Part shown: positions 19,269-29,662 of the stretch, one piece after another
Position numbering within the stretch: the stretch's first letter is position 1
How the letters are laid out: each line of letters starts with the position of its first letter
Assembly: GCA_018816555.1 (NCBI GenBank)
Contig: JAHIVT010000086.1
Coordinates: 1 to 64,000 of the forward strand
Direction of reading: 5' to 3'
Origin: Pseudomonadota bacterium
Lineage (GTDB): Bacteria; Desulfobacterota; Desulfobulbia; Desulfobulbales; SURF-16
Length of the DNA: 64,000 nucleotides
The notes under the pieces: model-generated
The model's input: the letters and a program-made list of their open reading frames with translations, nothing else
What the model was told of the DNA's origin: nothing
Databases searched by the model: none
Made by a program: the position numbers and the translations under genes

Positions 19269-19958
19269 ATGATGAAAAAAAGTAATGCGATAGTAGTTTT
19301 TTGGGGGCTTATGGTACTTCTAATGGTAACGCCTGCGTTTGCTGAAGACACAGGACAGCCGGAAATGTTTGAAAAGACCTATGGTGAATGGTCTGCCAAC
19401 TGGTGGCAATGGTTGGAATCCCAGGATTTCACCCCCCTAACGAAGCAGGGTAAAGTTGACTGTAGCGCGGGTCAACTAGGCCTTGTATGGTTTCTTGCGG
19501 GATCGGATGGAACTGGTCCGGTAGAACGTAAGTGCACCGTTCCCAGCGGAAAGCCGCTTTTCTTTCCTCTGGTAAACGCAGAGTTCAATAACGTGCCTGG
19601 CGAAAGCACTTGCGCTGATGGTCAGTTGGGAGGCCCCTGCACAGAAGCCGAGAAGCGAGAGATTCTGGATGGTATTATGAGTGATAATACCCCAGGCATC
19701 TTTAATAGTCGTGTTTGCAATCTGGATAGTACTGTTGACGGGATGCCGACTTTATTCTCTAATTTTGCAACCGCTCGCACTCAATCGCCACCTTTTTCGT
19801 TTCTGGGCGATACAGAGACAGTGTCTGACGGTATCTGGGTAATGCTTAGTCTGCCGGAAGGAAAGCACACGCTCCATTTCAAGGGCGCGCTCTGCGATTT
19901 AGATACTAACATCCCAATCTTTGAAGTAGATGTGACATACAAACTGACTGTAAAATGA
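19269..19958 (+). CDS. Conserved secreted protein of unknown function, predicted to be controlled by the c-di-GMP riboswitch
   Basis: RBS AAGGAGGGACAA, signal peptide MMKKSNAIVVFWGLMVLLMVTPAFAED, then YGEWSANWWQWLES...VWFLAGSDGTGPVERKCTVPSGKPLFFPLVNAE. Confidence 0.85.
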   Translation: MMKKSNAIVVFWGLMVLLMVTPAFAEDTGQPEMFEKTYGEWSANWWQWLESQDFTPLTKQGKVDCSAGQLGLVWFLAGSDGTGPVERKCTVPSGKPLFFPLVNAEFNNVPGESTCADGQLGGPCTEAEKREILDGIMSDNTPGIFNSRVCNLDSTVDGMPTLFSNFATARTQSPPFSFLGDTETVSDGIWVMLSLPEGKHTLHFKGALCDLDTNIPIFEVDVTYKLTVK

Positions 19959-20224
19959 TAAAGACTTAACCAGTGCAACAACACAGACCGGCTAGCCAGT
20001 CGCTTCGCCCTGGTTAGCCGGCGGATTATGACTGGCGTTCATCCATTGATATTGCCAATCTAAAATCTGAAAAAGTCAAACGGACCTCAGGAAGAGGTGC
20101 CTGCTCACATTTAAGAATTTAGTATCGGACTATAATCTGTCGACTTCAGGAGGTCTGACTGTCCATTCGAAGTCAAGATATTCCTGTACACCCCAGAATT
20201 TGAAACGGAATAAGGGGATTGGCA

Positions 20225-22351
20225 TCAATTCTCAACGCTAACGTTGAACTCCTCCATCTGAATACTCGCGTTCTTGCCTTCCCCCAGGAGATGGAAGGAG
20301 AAGGACTGCCGGGCCACCGGGTTGTCGAAGGAGAATTCGAGTTTCCCTTCCTCTTGAGCATGGAGGAGAGGAAAATCGGGGTGTGGGATGCTGTTGATGG
20401 TCCCTTGCCACATCTTTAACACCAACCAGAGGTGTACCCCCTCCGCAGGCGCCTGGAGAACTTTCACCCGGATCGAGACATGGACCTTGGAGTTGGCCGG
20501 GAAATCAAGGTCTTGGGCGCCCACCAGGTTGTCCGACCACTCATTCCTGATCGTCTCCCGCAGCTGACGGATTTCGCCGCCGGCGAACTTCAGCACCCGG
20601 ACCCCGTGTTGGGGGAGAAGTTTGCGATCCAGGGTGCCTGCGATGAGAAAGATCGGATTCCTCCTCCCTTCCTTGTCCCGCAGAAACTCGGCCGGTGGCG
20701 GCCCCAACAGGCTATCTGACTTGCCCACCCGGCAGCGGCCGTCGTCGGAGCACTCGTAGCGAAGGTTGTTGGCCGTATGCCAGCGGCGTTTGGAGGCGGT
20801 GTAGGAGACCATCTCCCTCGGCGTAGGGTAGTCGCGGAAGAAACTTCTGCCCACTACCCCGGCGGGAATCGGCAGTCCCAGGTAATCGAGGATGGAGACC
20901 TCGGTGTCCACCAGGCCATAGCCCCCCTGCTTGAGGCGCGGGAACTGCCCGTCCTCCGGGGCGAGGATGATCCCCAGCCCCCAACTGCTGACCCACTCGG
21001 CCAGTTCCGAGCCATGGGACTCGTCGGAAGTGATGATTACCAGGGTGTCCTCAAGCACCCCGTCCTTGCGCAGGTTTTCGATGAACCGTCCCACCGCCTG
21101 ATCCAGCAGATCCACGGTGGCAGCCCGGCGGTCGGGGTAGTTAGCCACGACATTGTCGGGCACGGCGTAGGGTTGATGGGTGCCCACCGTCAACAGGGTC
21201 AGCATCCATGGCCGATGCTTCTGCTGAAGGGTGGCGATATAGTCACGGGCGCCGCGAAAAAAAACCGAGTCGACCACCCCCCACTCGAAGGGGTAGGGAT
21301 TGGGCTCCTTAAACCATTCCGAGCCGTGCACCTCCTGAAACCCGATTAAGGGCATGAACCGGTCCTTGCCCATAAAGGCGAGCCCGGCCCCTTGCAGATA
21401 GTGGGTATCCCAACCTTTTTCCGCCATTTGCTCCGGCAGGCACTCCTTGGCCCGCTCCGGGTTGCCGGACAGCTCCACCGCCTTGGGCGTATCCCAGGAT
21501 AGTTTGCTGAAATCGCCACACAGCAAGGCGTAGAGGCCGCGGATGGTCTGATGGCCGTGGTCGGTAAAGTCGGGGATCAGCATCGCATCCCGGGTGCTCT
21601 CCGCCAACCGGGCCATGGAGACTTTGTCGTAATCAACCCCCATGGCCTGGCGGATGTCAGGGTAGTAAAGGCCCGGCATCCCCTCCAGGGTGACGATCAG
21701 GACATTCTTGGCCGCCCCCTTGGCCAGCATGGGTTTGCCGTCGAGATCGGTCCGGTCCAGGCCCCGGGGCAGCTGGAAGTTGGCCAGGTCCTCAGGGGTA
21801 AGCGGCGGCGGGGCGAAGAAGGTGTCGATGATGAACCAGTGCAGGGAGTTGTGACGGGCGATTATGCTCTGGTCGTCGTTTTCAAGGCTGAGGCGGGCCT
21901 GGATCAGCAGGATAACGGCGCCCGCGGCCAAGCCGACAAAGGCATAGCGCCATTTGGGTCGGGAAAGCGGCAGGACACAAACCAGGAGCATCGACAGAGC
22001 CAGGGGCCAAACCAGAGCGGGTGACGAGAGGTTGAAGCTGGCCGTGCTGTTCCTCACGAAATCAAGATTGGTCAGGTAGTGCAGGTCTTGCCAGGCGGGC
22101 AGGCGGTTCATGGCCGCCACCAGTTCATTCGCGCCGATCATGAAGGCGACCCAGACCACGGCCAGGATCACCCGCAGCCAGCGGGGGCTCCAGATGAGCA
22201 GGACCAGCAGCAGGAGGCCCACGCCGCCGTCGGACAGAAGCCCGATAAATTCGCTGCTGCCCGTATGCAGCAAACGCCAGACAAGCGGCGTCATGGTCAG
22301 GACAGCAAGGGAGAGAAAGGCTATGATCGATTGCATGGGTGCGGGTTTCAT
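20225..22351 (-). CDS. Membrane sulfatase-fold phosphotransferase (LTA synthase / phosphoethanolamine transferase-like)
   Basis: Five or so N-terminal TMs then alkaline-phosphatase-superfamily domain: NVLIVTLEGMPGLYYPDI, FTDHGHQTIRGLYALLCGD, WMLTLLTVGTHQPYAVPDN, TLVIITSDESHGSELAEW. Confidence 0.85.
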   Translation of the reverse strand: MKPAPMQSIIAFLSLAVLTMTPLVWRLLHTGSSEFIGLLSDGGVGLLLLVLLIWSPRWLRVILAVVWVAFMIGANELVAAMNRLPAWQDLHYLTNLDFVRNSTASFNLSSPALVWPLALSMLLVCVLPLSRPKWRYAFVGLAAGAVILLIQARLSLENDDQSIIARHNSLHWFIIDTFFAPPPLTPEDLANFQLPRGLDRTDLDGKPMLAKGAAKNVLIVTLEGMPGLYYPDIRQAMGVDYDKVSMARLAESTRDAMLIPDFTDHGHQTIRGLYALLCGDFSKLSWDTPKAVELSGNPERAKECLPEQMAEKGWDTHYLQGAGLAFMGKDRFMPLIGFQEVHGSEWFKEPNPYPFEWGVVDSVFFRGARDYIATLQQKHRPWMLTLLTVGTHQPYAVPDNVVANYPDRRAATVDLLDQAVGRFIENLRKDGVLEDTLVIITSDESHGSELAEWVSSWGLGIILAPEDGQFPRLKQGGYGLVDTEVSILDYLGLPIPAGVVGRSFFRDYPTPREMVSYTASKRRWHTANNLRYECSDDGRCRVGKSDSLLGPPPAEFLRDKEGRRNPIFLIAGTLDRKLLPQHGVRVLKFAGGEIRQLRETIRNEWSDNLVGAQDLDFPANSKVHVSIRVKVLQAPAEGVHLWLVLKMWQGTINSIPHPDFPLLHAQEEGKLEFSFDNPVARQSFSFHLLGEGKNASIQMEEFNVSVEN

Positions 22352-23586
22352 CAGGGTTCCTTAAAAAGACTCCGTACCACGGCAGGCAGATCTCCTTTCG
22401 GGATCAACCGGTTGCCCTCGCCCAACTCGTAGAGGCCGAACCACTCCTCGGGGTCGCCCGGTTCGTGCCGGACCTCGTCGTCCGGAGTCCAGCCGATCTT
22501 CCACCACTCGTCCTGGAATTCGAAAAAGACCAGGCCGCAGAAATGGTCGCGCAGGCGCGCAGTGCGGATATCCTGCCAGACCGAGCGGAACACCTCGGCG
22601 ACCTTCTCCGGCTTATGGCCGCCGTAATCGATCACCTCGGGCTTGGGCATGATCGGGGAGGTCGAGAGCCCTACCTGGGTCACCAGTATCGGCAACTTCG
22701 TCGTTGCAGCCAGTTCCTCCAGATAGCCCTGGAAGGTGGTTCCGGTCACGGAGCCGGGTGGCGAACTCAACACGCCATTGGCATAGGTGTAGACGTTCAT
22801 GCAGAGCAGATCGCCCATGTCCGGCACCAGCACATGCTCGCGGGGGACATCCAGGTCGGGACGGTCGGCAATGGGACCGATGTGGGTCCAACTGGTGTGC
22901 GCATAGAGGTGGCGCTGGCCGTAGCGGGTCAGTTCGTAGTCCATGGCCTGGTCGATGAGGCGAGCCAGGGCGACCTCGCTTGCACTGCGTCCCGTCACGG
23001 TCAGGTGTTTGCCCTTATAATCGCGTACCTCGGGGTGGAGTTTGTCGGTGCGTTCCACCGTGGCGGCCTGCAACTCATCGCCAACGGAGAACAGCACCAG
23101 GCGCTCCGGTCGGCCCACGGCGTAAGTATGGTCGATCACCTGCTTAACGCCGGCGAGGGTGTCCGCCAGGTATTTCTCGTCAAGCAGGTCAGGGGTGAAG
23201 GGGTCGATCCAGATATCCTGTCCGTACACCAGATCGGTGTCGTCAAGGGCGGCGAAGAAATTGGGCGGCATGAGCAGGGGAAAGACATGGAGGTAATTCA
23301 CACCCATCTCCCCCAGCAAAGCGAGGTGCACGGGATATCGCCCGTCGTTACCCGGTCCTGCACCCTGTTGCGGGGTCTCGCCCTGCAGATACGGCGAGTA
23401 GCCCATGCCGCGGAAAAAGACCGGCTTGTCGCCGATGCGGTCGATAAGTCGAACCCCTTGGACCACAAAACGGCGGGGTTGGGGGGTGTCGGGATGGATT
23501 TGGGCCGTTTTACCGGAAGCCAACGCCTCTCCGGCAGACAGACAAAACACCAAGAAAATAAGCAATGCTGATAATTTCGTGATCAT
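22351..23586 (-). CDS. Secreted glycoside-hydrolase-like (TIM barrel) protein
   Basis: Signal peptide; FFRGMGYSPYLQGE, LLGEMGVNYLHVFPLLMPPNFFAALDDTDLVYGQDIWI, RLVLFSVGDEL, LPILVTQVGLST, GLVFFEFQDEWWKIG; TGATG overlap with the next gene. Confidence 0.7.
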   Translation of the reverse strand: MITKLSALLIFLVFCLSAGEALASGKTAQIHPDTPQPRRFVVQGVRLIDRIGDKPVFFRGMGYSPYLQGETPQQGAGPGNDGRYPVHLALLGEMGVNYLHVFPLLMPPNFFAALDDTDLVYGQDIWIDPFTPDLLDEKYLADTLAGVKQVIDHTYAVGRPERLVLFSVGDELQAATVERTDKLHPEVRDYKGKHLTVTGRSASEVALARLIDQAMDYELTRYGQRHLYAHTSWTHIGPIADRPDLDVPREHVLVPDMGDLLCMNVYTYANGVLSSPPGSVTGTTFQGYLEELAATTKLPILVTQVGLSTSPIMPKPEVIDYGGHKPEKVAEVFRSVWQDIRTARLRDHFCGLVFFEFQDEWWKIGWTPDDEVRHEPGDPEEWFGLYELGEGNRLIPKGDLPAVVRSLFKEP

Positions 23587-23799
23587 AAGGTTTTGCGATA
23601 GAGATGTTCGTAAGGAAATCCGAAACCGGCCTTAGCGGCCAAGGTGGTGATAAGAAATTAAAAAATCAATAGCCCACGCCCTGCTGGATGTCAATGGCTT
23701 TGATGGCCGGAAACAGAATGATTTTCTTCAAAAGCGCGAAAAAAATTCAGTCCCCTCAGTCTGGAAGAAAAATTGAATTTGTCTTCCGGTCTTGTTTTT

Positions 23800-26700
23800 T
23801 CATGAATTTTTGCCAGCCAGGGTGCGGATATCATCAATGATGAGATACAGGGACGGCACCAGAATCAGGGTGATGACCGTGGCGAAAAGGACGCCGAAGC
23901 CCAGGGAAATGGCCATGGGGATCAGGAAGCGAGCCTGGCGGGAGGTTTCCAGGATCATGGGGGCCAGGCCGCCGAAGGTGGTGACCGTGGTGAGAATGAT
24001 GGGCCGGAAACGTTGTGCCGAGGCCGCCTGAATGATCTGCAGTGCTGTGCCGCCCTGTTCCCGCCTCAGTTCATTGGTCCGGGTGACCAACACCAGGGAG
24101 TCGTTCACCACCACCCCGGAAAGGGCGACAATGCCCAGTAGACTCATAATGCTCAGGGAGTACCCCAGCAGGAGATGGCCGAAGATGGCGCCGATAATGC
24201 AGAAGGGAATGGCCACCATGACAATCAGCGGCTGGATATAGCTGCGGAAGGGGATGGCCAGCAGGGCAAAGACCACCAGCAGGGCCAGGGTGAAGCCGGT
24301 TTTCAGGTTGCTCATGTTTTCCCGCATATCGGCCTGGCGGCCCTCGAAACTGTAGCGCAGGCCCGGGTAGTTGGCGGTCAGCCGGGGCAGCAGTGTTTCC
24401 TGCAGGTCGGTGATGATTTCCCCGGCCTTGCTGCGCGGGGTCACATCGCACTCCACCTGCACCACCCGTCTGCCGTTTCTGCGGGAAATCTCCATATAGG
24501 CCCGGCCGCGGGTGATCTGCACCACATCGCGCAGGGGGACCTCCTTGCCGTCCGGGCTTTGCAGCATCAGTTCGTCAACATGATATTTGGAGATGCGTTC
24601 CGCCTCGGGCAGACGCACCATGACCCGCAGTTCGTTTCTGCCCCGCTGCTGGCGCACCACCTCGGTGCCGTAAAAGGCGTTTCGTATCTGCCGGGCCACC
24701 TCCCGGGCGGTGAAGCCCATGCTTTTGCCTTCCTGCAGCAGGGTGAAGTCAAGCTGCTCCTTGCCCGGGGTGAAGCCGTCGTCAACATCGGTAACCAGGG
24801 GATAGGCCTCCAGGCCCTCAGCCAGTTCCCGGCTTGCCCGCTGAAGCACGTCCAGATTTCGGTGGTTGAGTTCAATGGTGATGGCGTTGCCGGAGCCGGG
24901 TCCCCCGGCATCGGATTCAAAGCGCAGTGATTTGATGCCGGCAATCTCGCCGGTCAGCTGCCGCCATCTCTTGGTAAAGGCCGCGGTTCCCATGATCTTA
25001 TCGCGCACATCCGGGGGGGCGAGATAGACTGTCATCTCGGCCTTGTTGCTGCCGCCATGGCCGATTTCCGTGAAAATACCCTGCACCAGTTCCTTTTCCT
25101 TGCCTGTTTCCGCTGCGGTCTGTTGGGCGGCCTGCAGCATGTGCTGGGTCACGGCATCGGTTTTTTCCACGGCCTCACCGTACGGCATGGTGAGAGTCGC
25201 CCGGGCGTAATCGGATTCGAGTTTGGGATACATTTCCATGCCCATGCGTCCGCTCACGGCAAAAGAAATGGTCAGCCCCAGCACGGCAATGGCGATGGCC
25301 AGGGTGATATAGCGGTAACTGAGCACGAAGCCGAGAAAGGGAAGATAACGGTTCTGCACCCAGTTACTGAAACCGGTGCTGAAGTCATGCTGTCTGGCGT
25401 GCAGGTATGCCCCCAGTCCCTTTCGTTTTTTCTCCTTCTGGTGAGCAAGATGGGCCGGCAGGACAAAGATACTCTCAAACAGGGAAACGGCGAAAACGGT
25501 GCAGACCACCAAGGGGATCACCCGGAATACCTTGCCGTCGGTCCCTGGGATGAAATAGAGGGGCATGAAGGTGGCGATATTGGTCAGGATGGAAAAGGTG
25601 ACCGGCATGGCCATGTCACGCGCCCCCTTGACTGCCGCCTCCAGCGGCCTCAATCCCGATTGCCGGTAATGGTAGACGTTTTCACCCACAACAATGGCAT
25701 CGTCCACCACGATACCCAGACAGATCAGATAGGCAAAAAGCGAGATCATATTGATGGACACGCCGAAAAGAGGCAGCAGGATAAAGGAACCCATGAAGGA
25801 GATGGGGATGCCCATCATCACCCAGAAGGCCAGGCGGAATTCGAGAAACAGGGCCAGCATCACCATGACCAGGCTGAGGCCCATGGCGCTGTTGCGCAGC
25901 AGCAGGTCGATGCGCTGGGCAAAGATCTCCGAGCGGTCGCGGAGGACATTGAGTTCGATGCCGGTGGGCAGGTTGGCCTTGATCTGGTCCAGGTGGCTGC
26001 GCACGGTTTCGGAAATCTGGATGGGCGTCTGGTCGCCGACGCTGTAGATATTGACCATCACCGAGGGTTTGCCGTTATAGGTGGCGTAATAATCGCTGTC
26101 GCGGTAGCCGTCGTCGATAGTGGCGATCTGCTCCAGCAGCACCTGGCTGCCGTCGTCCTTGGTGATGATCGGCAGCCGGGCGAATTCGCGGCCGTAATCT
26201 CGGCGCTCCTTGACCCGGATCAGGATTTCGCCGCTCTGGGCCTTGATGGAGCCGCCGGGCAGATCAACCGAGGCATTGCGCAGCCGGCTGGCCAGTTCCT
26301 CCAGGGTGAGATTGTAGCGCCGCAGATTTTCCAGGGGGACTTCAATGCTGATCTCCAGCGGCCGCACCCCGGAAAGATCAACCTGGGTGATGCCCGGGTC
26401 CTGCAGGAACTGGTCGCGCATCTGCTCGGCAAGTTCGTGCAGCGAGGCGGGCGCGGCATCGCCGTAGAGGACCACGGAGAGGACGACTCTCTTGTTGGTA
26501 ATGATGGTGATCTGCGGCTTTTCGGCATCCTCGGGAAAGCTGGTGATGCGGTCCACCTCGCTCTGTATGTCCTGGGATAGCTTCTGCAGATCCGTGCCGA
26601 TCAGGGCCTTGACGTCAACAATGGCCAGCCCCTCCGCGGCCGTGGAGGTCACCTCATCCACCCCGTCCAGTGCGCTGACCGCCTCCTCCACCGCCAGGAT

Positions 26701-26919
26701 AATGCCGCTTTCCACCTCCTCGGGGCTGGCGCCGGGATAGGAAACCGTCACCTCCACCGTGTCCACGTCAAAGACCGGGAAGAGCTCCTGCTTGATGTTC
26801 TGCAGGAAGATAAAGCCGCCGATGATACAGGTCAGCATGATGAGATTGGCCGCCACCGTGTGGCCGGCCATCCAGGCAATGGCGCCCTTGGCGATTTCCG
26901 GGGAACGCTTGTCTGTCAT
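23800..26919 (-). CDS. RND efflux permease
   Basis: 1039 aa; AIAWMAGHTVAANLIMLTCIIGGFIFLQNIKQELFPVFDVDTVEVTVSYPGASPEEVE; IVVDDAIVVGENVYHY. Confidence 0.95.
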   Translation of the reverse strand: MTDKRSPEIAKGAIAWMAGHTVAANLIMLTCIIGGFIFLQNIKQELFPVFDVDTVEVTVSYPGASPEEVESGIILAVEEAVSALDGVDEVTSTAAEGLAIVDVKALIGTDLQKLSQDIQSEVDRITSFPEDAEKPQITIITNKRVVLSVVLYGDAAPASLHELAEQMRDQFLQDPGITQVDLSGVRPLEISIEVPLENLRRYNLTLEELASRLRNASVDLPGGSIKAQSGEILIRVKERRDYGREFARLPIITKDDGSQVLLEQIATIDDGYRDSDYYATYNGKPSVMVNIYSVGDQTPIQISETVRSHLDQIKANLPTGIELNVLRDRSEIFAQRIDLLLRNSAMGLSLVMVMLALFLEFRLAFWVMMGIPISFMGSFILLPLFGVSINMISLFAYLICLGIVVDDAIVVGENVYHYRQSGLRPLEAAVKGARDMAMPVTFSILTNIATFMPLYFIPGTDGKVFRVIPLVVCTVFAVSLFESIFVLPAHLAHQKEKKRKGLGAYLHARQHDFSTGFSNWVQNRYLPFLGFVLSYRYITLAIAIAVLGLTISFAVSGRMGMEMYPKLESDYARATLTMPYGEAVEKTDAVTQHMLQAAQQTAAETGKEKELVQGIFTEIGHGGSNKAEMTVYLAPPDVRDKIMGTAAFTKRWRQLTGEIAGIKSLRFESDAGGPGSGNAITIELNHRNLDVLQRASRELAEGLEAYPLVTDVDDGFTPGKEQLDFTLLQEGKSMGFTAREVARQIRNAFYGTEVVRQQRGRNELRVMVRLPEAERISKYHVDELMLQSPDGKEVPLRDVVQITRGRAYMEISRRNGRRVVQVECDVTPRSKAGEIITDLQETLLPRLTANYPGLRYSFEGRQADMRENMSNLKTGFTLALLVVFALLAIPFRSYIQPLIVMVAIPFCIIGAIFGHLLLGYSLSIMSLLGIVALSGVVVNDSLVLVTRTNELRREQGGTALQIIQAASAQRFRPIILTTVTTFGGLAPMILETSRQARFLIPMAISLGFGVLFATVITLILVPSLYLIIDDIRTLAGKNS

Positions 26920-28130
26920 CAGCGCTGCTCCGCCTTGTCGTCTGCCGCGGTGCGCAGGGCCATGCCCTGCACCGGAGCGGCAAGGGAGGTGGTGATCAGT
27001 TGGTCACCGTCATGCAGACTGTTTTTTACATAGATGTACTCGTTTTCGTCCCAGGCGATTTCCACCGGACGGATATCCAGGGTATGCTGCTCGGTCATGA
27101 GCCAGATGTCGCTGCCGTTGTGCAGGGCCGAGCGGGGAATGCGAAAGGCGCTGGCCAGGGTTTTCCCCTGTATTTCCACCTGGACAAAGGTATTGATGGT
27201 CAACGGTGGTTTATTTTTGTTGGCGGCTTGCAGGCAGAGGGGGTCTTGTACCTCCACCAGCAGCCGGGCCATCCTGCTCTCCGGATCAACCCCTGCCATC
27301 AGTGATTTGATGGCGCCGGTGCGGAAGGTGTCCCGGCCCCAACCGGTAAGGTGGGTGATGCGCACGGCTGAGCCCTTGCTGCTGTTTGTGCCCGGAATAT
27401 TGATCCAGTCAAGCCGGTCAGCGGGGATGGATACCTCAACCCAGTACTGATCCGTGTCAACCAGGGTGACCAGATTGCTGCCTGCTGAGACCTGGGAGCC
27501 GAGCCCCACATGTTTTTCCTGCACCAGGGCGTTGAAGGGAGAGACAATACGGGTGCGAGCCAGATCGAGCTTCGCCTGTTCAAGCAGGGATTGGGCGGCA
27601 TCAAGTGCGGCTTTTCCCGCCTTGAGCTGCGGTTCACGCAGTACGAGTTCTTCATTCTCCTGTCTGATTGTTTCTCCGAGTAGCTGGTATTCGCTTCTGG
27701 CAACCGACTGTTTGCCCATCTCAAGTTTCAGCTCATACTCAGCCTGGACGACGTCGCTTTGCCGCTGGCGGACGGCAAGTTCGTAATCCGTGGGATCAAT
27801 GAGCAGGATTTCTTCTCCCTGTCGAAACCTGCCACCCGGCAGCAGGTTGGGTTGCGTTCTGACAATTTCGCCGTTGATACGGGCGGCGAGATCAACGCTC
27901 TGGGATGGCATGACCGTGCCCATGGCCTTGACCAGCACCTGATGGGCAGAGGCGTGCAGGGCAGTGGTCTCCACCAGGATGGCGCTGGCCTGGGGAGGTT
28001 TGCGCGTCGCCTTGGGACGGTGGGAGAGCCAGTAGAAGGCAATGGCGCCGGCACAGGCCAGGATGATGGCAATGAGCAGGACCCGCATCGCCTTGCCGAG
28101 TTTTTTCCCCGTTTGCATACTGTCGGTCAT
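26919..28130 (-). CDS. RND efflux periplasmic adaptor
   Basis: HlyD/MFP signatures, VKAMGTVMPSQSVDLAARINGEIVRTQPNLLPGGRFRQGEEILLIDPTDYELA; overlaps the permease start. Confidence 0.93.
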   Translation of the reverse strand: MTDSMQTGKKLGKAMRVLLIAIILACAGAIAFYWLSHRPKATRKPPQASAILVETTALHASAHQVLVKAMGTVMPSQSVDLAARINGEIVRTQPNLLPGGRFRQGEEILLIDPTDYELAVRQRQSDVVQAEYELKLEMGKQSVARSEYQLLGETIRQENEELVLREPQLKAGKAALDAAQSLLEQAKLDLARTRIVSPFNALVQEKHVGLGSQVSAGSNLVTLVDTDQYWVEVSIPADRLDWINIPGTNSSKGSAVRITHLTGWGRDTFRTGAIKSLMAGVDPESRMARLLVEVQDPLCLQAANKNKPPLTINTFVQVEIQGKTLASAFRIPRSALHNGSDIWLMTEQHTLDIRPVEIAWDENEYIYVKNSLHDGDQLITTSLAAPVQGMALRTAADDKAEQR

Positions 28131-28193
28131 ATTATTTACTCTCTCTCATTGTCTTCTGCCTTATCCCTCTTGCCCATTGCAAGAGAGGTGCGC

Positions 28194-28226
28194 GTAGGGG
28201 AGGAGCGGTTCGCGAACCGCCCCTAC
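28194..28226. repeat. Palindromic intergenic repeat
   Basis: GTAGGGG-aggagc-GGTTCGCGAACC-gc-CCCTAC, flanked by GCCTTA/TGCC heptamers. Confidence 0.6.
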
Positions 28227-28246
28227 ATCCCCTTAATGCCTTATGC

Positions 28247-29662
28247 CTATTGCCTCACTTCTTCCATTTCCCATCCTCCGGCCAGGGACCGGTAAAGACT
28301 GATACGGTATGCGATAAGCTGGCGGCCGGCACTGATCCTGCTGCGCTGCAGGCTCTGGTGGTTTAAGATGGTGGTGAGAAAGCGCAGAAAGTCCATGTCG
28401 CCGTATATGTAACGTTCTCTGGTCTGTTCCATGGACTGATTGGAAAGGACAATCTGCCGGTCCAGACTTACGAGAAAATTGCGTTGCTGGCTTTCGGCAA
28501 AGAGGGCGTCCTCCACCTCCTGCAGCGCAGTGAGAATATTCTGGCCGTAATTGTGCAGCGCCTCGGCTGTCACCCCTCGGGTGCGGTCGACCTCCGCTGC
28601 CCGCCGGCCGCCGTCAAACAGCGGGGCAGTGAGATTGCCGGCAAGATTTGCCAGCCAGTTGTCAAAGAGATCGCGGACATTGCTGTCGCTGGTTTCCGCA
28701 TTGGCCGAGAGGCTGATGCGGGGGAAGCGGGCGGCAATGGCCACGGCGAGCCGCTGGTCGGACGCCTGCACCTGGTAATAGGCCTTGCGGATATCGGGCC
28801 TTTTCTCCATGAGCTGCGCGGGCAGGCCGGTATCCGGCATGGGTGGCAGTTCCACCGCAGCTGTTGCGGCTGGAGGGGCAAAGTTGCCCGGGGCTTTGCC
28901 GATGAGAATGGCCAGCTGGTATTCCAGCAGCTTTTCGCGGGTGCGGGCGTTGATCAGTTCGCCCCGGGAGGCCTCCAGGATCTGGCGCTGCTGCAGCACG
29001 TCGGTGGCCCGGGCCTGGCCGTTTCGGAACTGGCTGGTAACCAGCTCCAGATATTTTTCATTGATTTTGATCTGTTCCTGCAGAAGCGCTAGCTGCTGGC
29101 GCTGCTCCAGCAGCTGGTACCAGACAGTGGCCACATCGGCGGAGAGGGTTATGGCCGCGGCCCGCAGGTCTTCTTGGCTTGCCAGCAGATCGAATTCTGC
29201 GGCCCGCCAGCCTGCGCGCACCCGCCCCCACAGATCGATTTCATAGCTGGCGGCAAGCCCCAGGGAATAGGTTGAGGAGCTGTCGCTGTCTGTTCCCACG
29301 GTTTTCACGGTCTGGCGGGCAATCTCTGCGGTACCATCCAGGCTGGGCAGCAGATCGGCACCGCTTTTGCGGGCAACGGCACGGGCCTGTTCCAGCCGGT
29401 CCCAGGCCATGCGCAGGGTGAGATTGCCGGAGAGGCTTTCGGCAATCAACTGATTAAGATTTTCATCCTGCAGGGCGAGCCACCAGCGGTCGGCCAGCAC
29501 CTCCGTGCCGGTGGCGCTGAATTTCCCGGGAACCTCAATGGGGGCAAAGAACTCCTTGATGACCGAGGTGCAGGAGGCAGTGACCAGCGACAGCAGGCAG
29601 AGGGCCAGGGTGAGCAGCAACTTTCCATGCGAAGCATAGGTACTCTTTTGCCGGAGGGTCAT
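28247..29662 (-). CDS. Outer-membrane efflux lipoprotein (NodT/OprM family)
   Basis: Lipobox LVTASCTS; SYEIDLWGRVRAGWRAAEFDLLASQEDLRAA is characteristic. Confidence 0.93.
   Translation of the reverse strand: MTLRQKSTYASHGKLLLTLALCLLSLVTASCTSVIKEFFAPIEVPGKFSATGTEVLADRWWLALQDENLNQLIAESLSGNLTLRMAWDRLEQARAVARKSGADLLPSLDGTAEIARQTVKTVGTDSDSSSTYSLGLAASYEIDLWGRVRAGWRAAEFDLLASQEDLRAAAITLSADVATVWYQLLEQRQQLALLQEQIKINEKYLELVTSQFRNGQARATDVLQQRQILEASRGELINARTREKLLEYQLAILIGKAPGNFAPPAATAAVELPPMPDTGLPAQLMEKRPDIRKAYYQVQASDQRLAVAIAARFPRISLSANAETSDSNVRDLFDNWLANLAGNLTAPLFDGGRRAAEVDRTRGVTAEALHNYGQNILTALQEVEDALFAESQQRNFLVSLDRQIVLSNQSMEQTRERYIYGDMDFLRFLTTILNHQSLQRSRISAGRQLIAYRISLYRSLAGGWEMEEVRQ

Noticed and set aside
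22339-23571. 410-aa plus-strand ORF
   Set aside because: Exact antisense of the secreted glycoside-hydrolase-like gene; the minus frame has signal peptide, motifs and operon overlap.
25057-26580. 507-aa plus-strand ORF
   Set aside because: Antisense shadow of the RND permease; His/Gly/Gln-rich composition typical of reverse-frame translation, no family motifs.
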